Positions 50,311-59,512 of a stretch of DNA of 64,000 bases are shown here, piece after piece. Under the pieces are notes generated by a model. The model worked only from the letters and a program-made list of their open reading frames with translations. It made no database searches and had not been told where the DNA came from. This DNA comes from Paenibacillus glycinis (GTDB lineage Bacteria > Bacillota > Bacilli > Paenibacillales > Paenibacillaceae): assembly GCF_009909185.1 (NCBI RefSeq), contig NZ_JAAAMV010000032.1:1-64000 (forward strand), read 5' to 3'. How positions within the stretch are numbered: the first letter of the stretch is position 1; every line of letters begins with the position of its first letter. Both the position numbers and the translations under genes were made by a program.

Positions 50311-53300
50311 GTGAAATTGAATAATTGTACCAGAGGAATTATGACTGCTTTTCTAGCCGGCACAATTGTATTATCGTCCTTCAGTTCATCGGTATTCGCT
50401 TCGGAATCAGGTGCTATTTTAGCTATTAATTCAGCGGATTCAGTAGCAGGTGCTCCAACCCAGGATTTACCGTTAGATCTTTCGGTTTCTCCTATGGAAG
50501 CTAATCCAATAGAAGTTCCTGGCGACGCCGAAATTCCATCCGATTCCGCGACCGATTCAACGAATGCCGTTAGGTTAGCCCCGGATGCTGAACCTGTTTC
50601 TTTGATGTTGGACACGCCGGTCAATAGTTCTCTGACGGAGGGCGATGACCAAGAGGTTCATCTGAAACAGTTATATAGCGATGGCTCCATGCAGGATGTG
50701 ACCCAATTTGCCACATGGGTGACTCAAGACGATTCCGTTGTCTCGATAACGCCAGCGGGCAATGAAGACGGACCTGCAATCGTGCATGCTGGAGCAGCCG
50801 GCGTTTCCGTTATTTCGGCTACATACAACAACGGGCCTGCAGCTTCGTTCTTCGTGACCGTTAACCCGAAACCGCTGCCGGATGAGACGCTTGATATTCT
50901 CTTGTCCACGGAGAAAGCAAGGTTGAAGGTAGGCGATATTCTACCGATGACGGCGGTGCGGGAGAATATCAGCCTGATCAGGAACGATGTAACGACCAAA
51001 GGAACATGGCTGTCGCTGGATCCGAGCATTGCATCCGTTACGGAAGACGGACTGATCCAGGCCAACAAGCTTGGTCAAACCTATATTCATTTCAAATATG
51101 AAGATCTTACTTACACGGTTCTGGTCGATGTTGTCGAAACCGTAGGTCTTTCCGCAAGCGAGACCAGCGTGGAGGTTATGCCTAACGACGGCATAGAGAT
51201 TAAATCTATAGCTTCCTTTAACAACGGAACGCAAGGCGATGTAACGCAGTTTGCGTATTGGACGGTTAAAGATCCGGAAATCGCTACCGTGGATGCCGGT
51301 GCAATCTATGGAGTGTCCGAAGGCGAGACGACCGTTACGATCTCATACGATTCCTTCACTCACGACATTCCGGTGAAAGTAACTAGCAATCCCCAAAAAC
51401 CGGTACTTCTAAGCTTGGATGTAAGCAAACCAAGCTACACGTTGGAGTTCGATCAGAAATCGGCTCCAATGGTCGTGACAGCCATCTATAGCGACGGTTC
51501 CACCAAGAACGTTACGGATGAGGTTGAATGGTTAGTCGGCAACGTTCTTGTTTCCATTGAAGACAACGCCGTCGTAACAACGGGTGCGGGGTTCGGAGGA
51601 AGTCTTGTTTCGGCAACTTACCTAAACCGGACGGTCTACGTGCCGGTTTATGTAAAACCGGCTCCAGGCACGCCTCCGGTAGAAACGCACACGTTTACTT
51701 CTCTTCAAGTTACGCCCGACGTGAAGACGGTGAAAGTCAACGATGCGCCTCTGCAGTTAAACGTAAAAGCAATTTACAATTACGGAAGTGATCCGTCAAA
51801 GGATTTCGATTTAGGAAGCTCGGCTTTGTATACTTCGATGAATCCGGACATTCTGACAGTGAGCTCCGACGGAAAACTTACTGCGGTCAAAAAAGGGAAG
51901 GCTACAATTACCGTTTCGGGTTTATCGATGACGAAGCACCTGACGATCGAAGTCCTCCCGGAAACGACGTCTTCTTCATCCGGAGCAGATACCTTCAAAC
52001 AAATGATCGGTCTTGCGCCGAGCCAAGCGAAAGTTACGCTCGACCTGGGTTCCAAAGGTTATGGAATGACATCCCAAGCCAGATATGACGACGGTACTTC
52101 AGAAAATGCGACCTCGGCGAGCGTGTGGACCTCTTTGAACCGGAACATTGTTACGGTTCGCAACGGCGTATTGACGCCCGTAGGTAAAGGAACGACGGAT
52201 GTTCTGGTTCAAGACGGCCAGTTTAGTTCTCTTGTTGAAGTATCGGTAGGAGTAAACGGCGACTTTGAGGCTCCATCCGAGAACCAAATCGAAGTTTTTT
52301 ATCGGCCTTCGCACATCGTCGTTCAGCCAAGCGGAGTATACCCTGCTCGTTTGCAAGCCTCGCTCTCCGATGGAAGAATTGTTGATCTTACGGAAAGCAA
52401 CGGCGAATCGGAGTTCTATCCTACGGTGTGGAGCATTTCCGATAACTCGATCGCTACCATTAAGCAAGGTAAAGTGAAAGGCGTTACTACAGGGGAAGCG
52501 ACTGCGACTGTCCGATACGGCGACTATCCGGCTATTGAGATTCCGGTAACGGTGCAGGCTGAATCCGGGTCCGTCGTGCTCGAAGGAATCATGATCGACG
52601 GTGCGGATCTTGTTATTCAACCGGATACCGCGGAGAATGCGCATCCCGTATTCGCTATGTATAGCAATATAACGATTGAAGTGAATGACGATGGCAGGTG
52701 GAGTACCTCCGACCCGTCTGTCGCAACCGTTGATTCGCACGGTAACATTGTTTCTCATGGAACCGGCGAAGCCTACATCAAATTCGAGTATGACGATCCT
52801 CGGCAAGAAACTCCGCTAAACGATCAAATATTCGTCAGAGTAGCTAAACCGAGCTATTTAACCCTTTTTTATGGCGAAACGGAAATATCGCTCCCTGCTA
52901 AAACTGAATATTATACGTTAGTACAATTGATTTATGAAGGCGTTCGTCACTTGACCTCGGCCGAAGTACAAGATTTAGGGACATGGACATCGTCGGATGA
53001 TTCCGTAGTTGTCGTTAACGATTCAGGGGTCTTCCTCGCGCAAGCTCCCGGCCAAGCCGTTGTCACGTTCAGCTATATGGGGTTGTCTCTGGATGTCACG
53101 GTCAACGTGGGTGAACCGATTGCGGACCCGGATTCGGCTCCGCTCGTTTCGACTTATGCGCTTCCTGGATATGTCATAGCTAAGACGGGCGAATCCGTGG
53201 CGCCGAAGGTTATGGCCATGTTGATGGACGGTACGGAGAAAGATATCACATCCAAAGTCTCATGGCTGGAGTCGAGTCCGAGAGTGGCCAGTATTCAGAA

Positions 53301-54108
53301 TGGCGCGATTAAAACTCATGATCAAGGAGCTGCCGTTGTCGGTGCGTCTTACAACGGTGATCTTGTCATCATTCCGGTAGTCGTAGTAGCCGGCGATGGG
53401 AATAACGACGGCGGAACAACGCTACCACCCTATACGCCACCTGCGACACCAACTGAAACGCCAGCACCGCCGGCACCTGAAACGGGTAGACCGTCCCTCG
53501 TTGACGGCGTGGACGTAGATGCCGTGAAAGCAAACATTGACAAGGCGTTAGCGAATCCGGCTCCGGTAACTTATTCGGATTTACCATCCGCGTCTTGGAG
53601 TGCTTCGGCCATTTCGCTAGCTAGCCGCATCGGCTTTGTAAAAGGCTACCCGGACGGGACCTTCCTTCCGAAAGCAAACGTGACGCGGGCGGAATTCGCA
53701 ACAATGGTGGCGCGCGCGCTTGGCGTAACCGGCAAAAAGGGAGCTTTGTTCTCCGACGTAAGCAGCACAAGTTATGCTGCCGATGCAATTGAAACCCTGC
53801 ATGCAATGGGGTTGATCAACGGTTACGGCGATGGAAAGTTCAAGCCGAATCAGATTGTTTCCCGCGCGGAGATCGCCACGATTCTGGCTAAAGCCACGAA
53901 GCTCGGGAAACCTGCCGCAGAGGGCAAATTTACGGATGTGAAAGGCACATGGGCTGCGGACGCGATCAACTCATTGGCCGAACAGCAAATCATCGAAGGC
54001 AAAGGCGCGCAACAATTCGCTCCTAATGCCAGCGCTACCCGCGAAGAGTCAGTCGTTCTGATTCTCCGCACTCTGGGTAAAGCGTTGGAACTTGATTTGA
54101 ATTTATAA
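50311..54108 (+). CDS. Second large SLH surface protein with about 10 Ig-like repeats
   Basis: 1265 aa, GTG start after TAGGAGG. A signal peptide ends near SSVFASES (residue 31). About ten Big_2-like domains occupy 110-1030, for example LYSDGSMQDVT, AIYSDGSTKNVT, ARYDDGTSENAT and MLMDGTEKDIT cores. A Pro/Thr linker leads to three SLH domains with TRAEFA, SRAEIA and TREESV. The segment before the first SLH (ADLPSASWSAS-type) is nearly shared with the first SLH protein, so they are paralogs. Base composition is visibly lower in GC than the first copy. Terminator follows. Probably a cell-surface stalk; ligand unknown. Confidence 0.9.
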   Translation: MKLNNCTRGIMTAFLAGTIVLSSFSSSVFASESGAILAINSADSVAGAPTQDLPLDLSVSPMEANPIEVPGDAEIPSDSATDSTNAVRLAPDAEPVSLMLDTPVNSSLTEGDDQEVHLKQLYSDGSMQDVTQFATWVTQDDSVVSITPAGNEDGPAIVHAGAAGVSVISATYNNGPAASFFVTVNPKPLPDETLDILLSTEKARLKVGDILPMTAVRENISLIRNDVTTKGTWLSLDPSIASVTEDGLIQANKLGQTYIHFKYEDLTYTVLVDVVETVGLSASETSVEVMPNDGIEIKSIASFNNGTQGDVTQFAYWTVKDPEIATVDAGAIYGVSEGETTVTISYDSFTHDIPVKVTSNPQKPVLLSLDVSKPSYTLEFDQKSAPMVVTAIYSDGSTKNVTDEVEWLVGNVLVSIEDNAVVTTGAGFGGSLVSATYLNRTVYVPVYVKPAPGTPPVETHTFTSLQVTPDVKTVKVNDAPLQLNVKAIYNYGSDPSKDFDLGSSALYTSMNPDILTVSSDGKLTAVKKGKATITVSGLSMTKHLTIEVLPETTSSSSGADTFKQMIGLAPSQAKVTLDLGSKGYGMTSQARYDDGTSENATSASVWTSLNRNIVTVRNGVLTPVGKGTTDVLVQDGQFSSLVEVSVGVNGDFEAPSENQIEVFYRPSHIVVQPSGVYPARLQASLSDGRIVDLTESNGESEFYPTVWSISDNSIATIKQGKVKGVTTGEATATVRYGDYPAIEIPVTVQAESGSVVLEGIMIDGADLVIQPDTAENAHPVFAMYSNITIEVNDDGRWSTSDPSVATVDSHGNIVSHGTGEAYIKFEYDDPRQETPLNDQIFVRVAKPSYLTLFYGETEISLPAKTEYYTLVQLIYEGVRHLTSAEVQDLGTWTSSDDSVVVVNDSGVFLAQAPGQAVVTFSYMGLSLDVTVNVGEPIADPDSAPLVSTYALPGYVIAKTGESVAPKVMAMLMDGTEKDITSKVSWLESSPRVASIQNGAIKTHDQGAAVVGASYNGDLVIIPVVVVAGDGNNDGGTTLPPYTPPATPTETPAPPAPETGRPSLVDGVDVDAVKANIDKALANPAPVTYSDLPSASWSASAISLASRIGFVKGYPDGTFLPKANVTRAEFATMVARALGVTGKKGALFSDVSSTSYAADAIETLHAMGLINGYGDGKFKPNQIVSRAEIATILAKATKLGKPAAEGKFTDVKGTWAADAINSLAEQQIIEGKGAQQFAPNASATREESVVLILRTLGKALELDLNL

Positions 54109-54143
54109 TTATAATAAGAAGTAAAGCTCAGTGTATCAACACA

Positions 54144-54196
54144 AACGGAGCGATCCTTCCCTGTATTAAAGGGGAAAGGTCGCTCCGTTTTTTTTG
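54144..54196 (+). terminator. Intrinsic terminator after the second SLH gene
   Basis: AACGGAGCGA...CC pairs with GG...TCGCTCCGTT, followed by eight or more T's. Confidence 0.85.
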
Positions 54197-54437
54197 TAGC
54201 GAAACAAAACAACACGTTCCGTACCGCTTTATGGACAGGAGATCAATTCCAAGTCATCGTCATGACGCGAATATAATCCGCTCAGCTCTCTCTAACGGGA
54301 GATTGGCGCAATACCTAGTGCGTGAGGTTTTGTAGGTTACCGTTATCGATTGGTTGGAGTATGGACATCGTTACGCCGGTTAAAGTAAAGAAAGGACAGA
54401 GGATAAACGCGTGATGCGTTTACGGTTCGATCAAGGT
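54197..54437. other. Spacer, no gene seen
   Basis: No convincing frame, repeat or RNA structure between the SLH terminator and the convergent aldo/keto reductase. Confidence 0.4.
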
Positions 54438-55289
54438 TTAAAGATCGACTCTCAAGGTGCCCAGGAACTTGGCGATTTCTGGATTTAGGTACGATCCGAA
54501 AAGACTTTCCCGCGTATCGAGGGCGGAAATATGTTCGATATCGTTTGCGCTCAACTCAAAATCGAAAATGTCGAAGTTTTCGACGATCCGTTCTTTACTC
54601 ACCGATTTTGGAATAACAACGACTTCACGTTGAACAAGCCAGCGCAGCACGACCTGGGCAACGGACTTGTTGTGGTTTTTCGCAATCGAGGTCAGCACTT
54701 CGTTGCCGAACAGGTTGCTGCGTCCTTCAGCAAACGGCGCCCACGACTGGTGTTGCACTCCCTGCTCTTTCATAAAAGCAGCACTCTCGATCTGCTGATA
54801 GAACGGGTGCGTCTCAATCTGGTTGACGGCGGGCACGATTTCGTTATGCACGATGAGGTCCATCAAGCGGTCGGGTAGGAAGTTGCTGACGCCGATCGCT
54901 TTGATTATGCCTTCGCGATACAGGTCTTCCATCGCGCGCCACGCGCCGTAATAATCGCCGAATGGTTGATGAATAAGGTACAGATCGAGATAGTCGAGCT
55001 GTAGCTTACTCAAGGATTTGGCAAATGCCAGCTTGGCACTCTCGTAGCCGGCATCCTGAACCCAGAGCTTGGTCGTGATGAACAACTCTTCTCGCGGAAT
55101 ACCGCTGCGCTTGATCGCGCGACCGACCGCTTCCTCGTTCAGGTATCCGGCGGCGGTGTCGATCAGACGGTAACCGGCCATCAGCGCTTCATATACTGCG
55201 TTCTCGCATTCTTCAGCATCAGGAACCTGGTAGACACCGAAGCCGATGATCGGCATTTTTACTCCGTTATTCAAAGTTACGCTTTGCAT
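54438..55289 (-). CDS. Aldo/keto reductase
   Basis: 283 aa from the ATG at 55289, after GGGAGGAATTAAG; an in-frame ATG at 55304 overlaps the ribosome site. NAD(P)H-dependent carbonyl reductase of the 2,5-diketo-gluconate reductase/YvgN group. The catalytic tetrad is visible: DTAAGYLNE (Asp, Tyr), ITTKLW (Lys) and LIHQPFG (His). The C-terminal IPKSVSKERIVENFDIFDFEL binds the cofactor phosphate. It is divergent from a MerR regulator with a palindromic operator in its promoter spacer, so induction by an aldehyde or electrophile is plausible. Confidence 0.92.
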   Translation of the reverse strand: MQSVTLNNGVKMPIIGFGVYQVPDAEECENAVYEALMAGYRLIDTAAGYLNEEAVGRAIKRSGIPREELFITTKLWVQDAGYESAKLAFAKSLSKLQLDYLDLYLIHQPFGDYYGAWRAMEDLYREGIIKAIGVSNFLPDRLMDLIVHNEIVPAVNQIETHPFYQQIESAAFMKEQGVQHQSWAPFAEGRSNLFGNEVLTSIAKNHNKSVAQVVLRWLVQREVVVIPKSVSKERIVENFDIFDFELSANDIEHISALDTRESLFGSYLNPEIAKFLGTLRVDL

Positions 55290-55396
55290 CTTAATTCCTC
55301 CCATGATTCAAATGTAAAACGGCAAACGGCCTCGCACTGCAGGAATTGGGCACCGCAGCAGGGATTCCACTTAAGGCTGATTTGCATTAGAATAAG

Positions 55397-55425
55397 CCTA
55401 TAGCCTTCGTGTTACACGAAGTCAA
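55397..55425 (-). promoter_or_regulatory. MerR-type promoter/operator of the aldo/keto reductase
   Basis: On the minus strand TTGACT (55425-55420) is followed after 17-19 bases by TATAGG/TAGGCT. The perfect palindrome CTTCGTGT-T-ACACGAAG (55405-55421) fills the spacer, as in promoters activated by MerR proteins. Confidence 0.6.
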
Positions 55426-55464
55426 GCAATCTATAAAGTGTTTTTTTTTCAAGGAGGATTACGC

Positions 55465-55914
55465 ATGCATACGGTAAAAGAAGCCGCCCTGATGACGGGG
55501 CTCACTGAACACGCTGTACGCTTTTACACGGATAAAGGCTTGGTGCCAAGCATACAGCGCAATTCAAACAACATTCGGATGTTCGACGAAGAATCGATCA
55601 ACTGGCTGCATGGCGTAAAATGCCTCAAGCAATCCGGAATGCCGATTGAAGTCATTAAAATGTATGTCGATCTGTGTCTCGAAGGGGATTCGACCATTCC
55701 GCAACGCTCCGCACTCATGATGGAACATAAAGAAGCAGCACTCGCTAAGCTCGAAGAAGCCAAACGGCACATTGACCACTTGGAACAAAAAACCGCCCTA
55801 TATCAGGCCATTCTGGAGCAGCGCACTCCAGACACGACAAATCCCGGTAACTGGGACAAAATTCAGCATATGCATGCTGACGTATTTTATTCTCCCCCTA
55901 TGCGGAAGGCGTGA
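55465..55914 (+). CDS. MerR family transcriptional regulator
   Basis: 149 aa from the ATG at 55465, after AAGGAGG. The N-terminal MerR helix-turn-helix reads TVKEAALMTGLTEHAVRFYTDKGLVPSIQRNSNNIRMF, followed by the second wing and a long coiled coil (EHKEAALAKLEEAKRHIDHLEQKTALYQAIL). This is the short form without a metal-binding loop, close to the AdhR/YraB aldehyde-responsive group. It is divergent from the aldo/keto reductase and probably activates it. Confidence 0.9.
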   Translation: MHTVKEAALMTGLTEHAVRFYTDKGLVPSIQRNSNNIRMFDEESINWLHGVKCLKQSGMPIEVIKMYVDLCLEGDSTIPQRSALMMEHKEAALAKLEEAKRHIDHLEQKTALYQAILEQRTPDTTNPGNWDKIQHMHADVFYSPPMRKA

Positions 55915-55972
55915 GAGATATTCGTGACTACATCAAAAGACCTTGAATAATTACCGAAGAGATAGTGAACAG

Positions 55973-56000
55973 AGCAGATCACAACAGTGGTCTGCTGTTT
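55973..56000 (+). terminator. Probable terminator after the MerR gene
   Basis: AGCAGATCA pairs with TGGTCTGCT (one wobble) around a six-base loop, followed by GTTT. Confidence 0.5.
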
Positions 56001-56548
56001 CAATGAAGTGATGGGCAGTATTATCCATACGAGTAGAACAGACAAGGGCATAACCATAGGTTATACCCTTGTAATATTTAAACAATATTATATTTTTATT
56101 CATAGCAATCGTGCACATACACGCTGCAATACAATGCAGCGGATTATTCCGGCAGCCAAGCGGAGCCTGTTATAAGGGCCATTAGTGTCGACCCGTTCCA
56201 TCCCTACATAAATTTACGTTGAAAATCCCATGACTTGTTGCGCTAAATTGTCCGTTAGCGAAACGACGACAGCAGGTCATTCTGAGGCCGGCTAGGCCTA
56301 CACAGAGGGCTTCCGACCGAACGGCGCCTCCGCCAACGGCGGATGCCGGCATGAGCAGCAGCTCACACTCCGCGGTTCGGTCATCCCGATCCCGTATGCC
56401 TATCCGTCCAAAACGATCTCGTTCCACCCGGTACAAGTACTACTGCAAATTGGCGGGAAAACGCAAACGCTCGAGCTCGTTTTATAAATATGAATATCAA
56501 AAAGTAATTCCCAAAAGTTCGAATATTTCCTCCCGAAGCGTATTTGTA
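56001..56548. other. Spacer with an unrecognised coding-like fragment
   Basis: Between about 56290 and 56486 one plus-strand frame reads like protein (RGSVIPIPYAYPSKTIS, FHPVQVLLQIGGKTQTLELVL, stop) but has no start or ribosome site, and the family is not recognised. The rest holds nothing I can name. Confidence 0.35.
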
Positions 56549-57292
56549 TTATGGCAGCAATGTCGGTCTAATAATCATCTCGTTGACTGCGGCGTCAGCA
56601 GGCTCATTTACAGCATAAGCGATCGCTCGGGCAATGCTGTATGGCGAGATGGCCATGCCTTTCAATTGCTCCACCAGCGCTTTGATCTCAGGATTGCTGA
56701 TCTCAGTCGGGATCAGGTCCGTATCCGTCAATCCCGGGGAAATGATTGTGGTCCGAATATTCGAGGCTGGTGATTCCTCCTGGCGCAATCCTTCGGATAT
56801 GGCCCGTACAGCGAATTTCGTGGCGCTGTATACAGCTGAGCTTGGGCTTACGTGATGACCGGCAACCGAGGAAAGGTTAATGACATGTCCTGCTTTCTGT
56901 GCTCTCATGGTCGGTAGAACAGCCGCGATGCCATATAGGACGCCTTTAATATTCACATCGATCATTTGATCCCAATCTTGAACGTTAAGTTCATTCAGAT
57001 GAGTATTCAGCATAACGCCGGCATTATTCACGAGCACATCAATTCGCCCATAATGCGTCAAAGCAAACTGTGCCAGCTCCTGCATGGACCCCGCTGAAGT
57101 TACATCCGTCGCGATATATATCGCATCGCCGCCTTCTTGCTTGATTTCGTTCGCGATGACTTGCAGCCGCTCTACTCGTCTAGCCGCCAATACAACCTTT
57201 GCGCCGTTCTTGGCTAATAGTCTAGCCGTAGCTTCTCCTATTCCGCTGGATGCACCCGTTATGATGATAACTTTAGCCTTTACGTTTTCCAT
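56549..57292 (-). CDS. Short-chain dehydrogenase/reductase (SDR)
   Basis: 247 aa, GGAG ten bases before the ATG. Classical SDR: cofactor loop TGASSGIG near residue 12, VLVNNAGV near 86, catalytic Ser in INLSSVAG and YSATK (Tyr, Lys) near 155, then SPGLTDTDL. AARR after the second strand favours NADP. It resembles YdfG/serine-dehydrogenase-like clade members of broad substrate range. A GTTGA-TTAT-TCAAC near-palindrome at 57364-57377 may be an operator. It stands alone. Confidence 0.9.
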   Translation of the reverse strand: MENVKAKVIIITGASSGIGEATARLLAKNGAKVVLAARRVERLQVIANEIKQEGGDAIYIATDVTSAGSMQELAQFALTHYGRIDVLVNNAGVMLNTHLNELNVQDWDQMIDVNIKGVLYGIAAVLPTMRAQKAGHVINLSSVAGHHVSPSSAVYSATKFAVRAISEGLRQEESPASNIRTTIISPGLTDTDLIPTEISNPEIKALVEQLKGMAISPYSIARAIAYAVNEPADAAVNEMIIRPTLLP

Positions 57293-57490
57293 TCGTTTCT
57301 CGCTCCTTCTATCGGAAATGGTATGGGATAACAGCTATACAACTCACGCCGCATATATAACTTCAGTTGATTATTCAACCTCTGTGAATATTATTATATA
57401 GAGAAGCGCGGTTCGTTCAATCGCTAATGAAGGCGCGTTTGTTTCATATGCAACAATTGAGCTTGCAATGTTGATTTACCGGAGGAGGCA
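57293..57490. other. Upstream region of SDR and the small ORF
   Basis: Holds the SDR promoter region with the near-palindrome GTTGATTATTCAAC. No gene. Confidence 0.35.
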
Positions 57491-57556
57491 ATGGAGAAAT
57501 GGCAGCCGAAACAAAGATTGATCGATGCATCGTTAAAACGAGGGGATAGCGAATAA
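57491..57556 (+). CDS. Possible 21-aa peptide ORF
   Basis: ATG directly after GGAGGAGGCA, 21 codons (MEKWQPKQRLIDASLKRGDSE), stop overlapping an intrinsic terminator. The strong ribosome site plus immediate terminator make a tiny transcription unit possible. It could equally be the start of a gene whose body was deleted. The product is highly charged with no signal. Confidence 0.3.
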   Translation: MEKWQPKQRLIDASLKRGDSE

Positions 57557-57586
57557 ACCATCGCCAAGAAGGATGGTTATTTTTTA
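57556..57586 (+). terminator. Intrinsic terminator after the 21-codon ORF
   Basis: AACCATC pairs with GATGGTT around a nine-base loop, followed by ATTTTTT. Confidence 0.7.
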
Positions 57587-57629
57587 TGTATTTGAATAAA
57601 ACAAAAAAGCCATGAGGAAAGGGGATGAG

Positions 57630-57846
57630 ATAACGTTCTTGTCATTTATGACATCAAGTTCTTGTCATCCGATTGGATGGTAACGTTTCGTTTGAGAACG
57701 GTGAATACGCCGCTACATGGATACCGAAGGCCGAGAACTATTGGATGGAGGGCGAGGACCATTTTGGCTTCTGGCTGAGCCCTAAATCTGAACAGTTCCA
57801 AGAGACGGCAAGGGCATTCCTACTGCGGCATTCGCCCGAAAGGTAG
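57630..57846 (+). pseudogene. Unrecognised gene remnant (C-terminal)
   Basis: Coding-like frames DNVLVIYDIKFLSSDW and, after a frameshift near 57680, ENGEYAATWIPKAENYWMEG, DHFGFWLSPKSEQFQETARAF and a stop at 57844. No start or ribosome site, and the family is not recognised. The 11-mer gttcttgtcat occurs twice at its left end. Confidence 0.4.
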
Positions 57847-57945
57847 AACGCCGGAGCACGACGACGACAAAAAAAGGAATGGCTGTTGTCAGGTGACAAA
57901 AGGTAGTAACAGTGAAGCCGTATCAGTTGCGACACTGACGCCATT

Positions 57946-57982
57946 CGCCGGCCGTCTGGAGTTATCCTCCAGACGGCCGGCG
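57946..57982. terminator. Perfect 16-bp hairpin at the end of the sugar-ABC operon
   Basis: CGCCGGCCGTCTGGAG pairs perfectly with its complement across TTATC. There is no T-run on either side, so it may act as a transcript-stabilising or factor-assisted end for the minus-strand operon, 22 bases after its last stop. Confidence 0.6.
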
Positions 57983-58004
57983 ATCAGATGCCCAGGCGTC
58001 CCGG

Positions 58005-59483
58005 CTACTCGTTCAGATAGGTCGAGACCCGGTTCTGGATCGACTTTGCAGCGTCCTCCGCCGATTTTTCTCCCTTGAAGAAAGCGTCCGCCTCATCTTC
58101 GACGATCGTCATGACCTGCGCATCCTCATAGACATAAGTGCCGACCCTCGCGACCGTCTCCTCGACCAGCTTCTTGTCTTCGTCGGTGATGGTCGGCGCC
58201 TGCGATGAGGAACTTTCACCGTCTTTGGTCCGGATCTGGACACTGCCGCCGCCGAGCTTTGAGGCGAAGGTGTCCAGCATGTTGCGCAGGGAGGACTGCC
58301 GCACGGGAATACCCGTCATGCCGGGGTTCGACTGCACCTCGTCCGAGAGCAGAAATTGCAGAAACTGCCACGCTGCATCCTTGACCTCCGATTTGCCGTT
58401 CATCGCGAACATCAGATCGGGCATAAACGTCAGGCTGCCGCCGCTTCCCTCGCCGGGTGTGGAATACACCTGGCTTTTTCCGCTGTAATACATTTGCGGG
58501 AAGAGCATCAGCGTCATCGGCGAAGAAACATTTAGCCGCTTGAACAGATCGTTAGCCGCTTTGTCCATCCCTGTGTGAATGAGCCCTTGATCGACCATCT
58601 CCTTGATCGAACCGAGCATGGCGGAAAATTCCGGAGAGTCGAAGCTTGCTTTCCTAGCTGCGGCGTCCACGTAGCTGCCGTAGCTGCTGCGCAGGATGGA
58701 GGAGAAGAGCTCGAGTTCGCTGCCCACCGTCAGTATGGCCTGCGGCCCACCGCCGGCGTCGATGATCTGCTTGCTGGAATCGAAAAATTGGTCCCACGTC
58801 CAGCCCGCGTCGTCGATTTTGACGCCGGACGCTTCGATCGCCTCCCGGTTGCCGAGCAACAGGTTCAATTCAAAATTGATGGGCAGTGTATAAGTGTGCC
58901 CGTCTCGCTTCATTGCGTCCAGCACCGGCTTGCTGACGTCGCCCTTGCCGATTTCCCCGTCCCCATCGATATAGGGTCCAAGGTCGGCGAGCAGCCCCTT
59001 GTCCGCATAGGCGCCGTAGTTCAGATCTTGGACGGTAAACAGATCGTCGGCCTTGCCGGACATAATGGCGGTGTTGACGGTCGTCCGATATTTCTCGACG
59101 TCTGGATTGACTTGGCCGGGCTGCTTTACGACGTTCATGACATTCTGTTTGTCGACCGTCTCTGTGGAGATAGCGTCAATCCGGATATCGATATCCGGGT
59201 GAGACTGCTCGAACGCTTGCTCCGCTTGCTGCATGAGACGGTTGTTCGTCGGTACGGCCACGGTGACAACCGTCCTGCCGTCGCCGCTTGAAGCTGTCGT
59301 TGACGACGGGCTTGGCGCATCCTCGCCGTTTTCGGACCCGGCGAAATCGCCCGAGCCCCGGACGGAACCGGCTGAATTCGCGCTGCTGTCGGAGTTCGCG
59401 CCTCCGGAATTAGAGCCGCAAGCCGTAAGCGCCATCGCCGCCGTTAGCAGCAGAATGGTCGAAAACTTCGCTTTATTATTCAT
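58005..59483 (-). CDS. Extracellular solute-binding lipoprotein of a sugar-type ABC importer
   Basis: 492 aa, ATG after GGAGGGTACGAG. A signal peptide ends in the lipobox LTAC (Cys about 21), then a Ser/Gly-rich spacer to about 70. The mature part is a family 1 solute-binding fold: VTVAVPTNNRLMQQAEQAFEQSHPDIDIRI, GKADDLFTVQDLN, YTLPINFELNLLLGN, WTWDQFFDSSKQI, and the C-terminal AAWQFLQFLLSDEVQ. Last gene of an operon after two permeases and an HlyD-like adaptor. The substrate is probably a carbohydrate, judged from the permease family only. Confidence 0.9.
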   Translation of the reverse strand: MNNKAKFSTILLLTAAMALTACGSNSGGANSDSSANSAGSVRGSGDFAGSENGEDAPSPSSTTASSGDGRTVVTVAVPTNNRLMQQAEQAFEQSHPDIDIRIDAISTETVDKQNVMNVVKQPGQVNPDVEKYRTTVNTAIMSGKADDLFTVQDLNYGAYADKGLLADLGPYIDGDGEIGKGDVSKPVLDAMKRDGHTYTLPINFELNLLLGNREAIEASGVKIDDAGWTWDQFFDSSKQIIDAGGGPQAILTVGSELELFSSILRSSYGSYVDAAARKASFDSPEFSAMLGSIKEMVDQGLIHTGMDKAANDLFKRLNVSSPMTLMLFPQMYYSGKSQVYSTPGEGSGGSLTFMPDLMFAMNGKSEVKDAAWQFLQFLLSDEVQSNPGMTGIPVRQSSLRNMLDTFASKLGGGSVQIRTKDGESSSSQAPTITDEDKKLVEETVARVGTYVYEDAQVMTIVEDEADAFFKGEKSAEDAAKSIQNRVSTYLNE

Positions 59484-59512
59484 CTCGTACCCTCCATAAA
59501 ATAAAATGCAAA

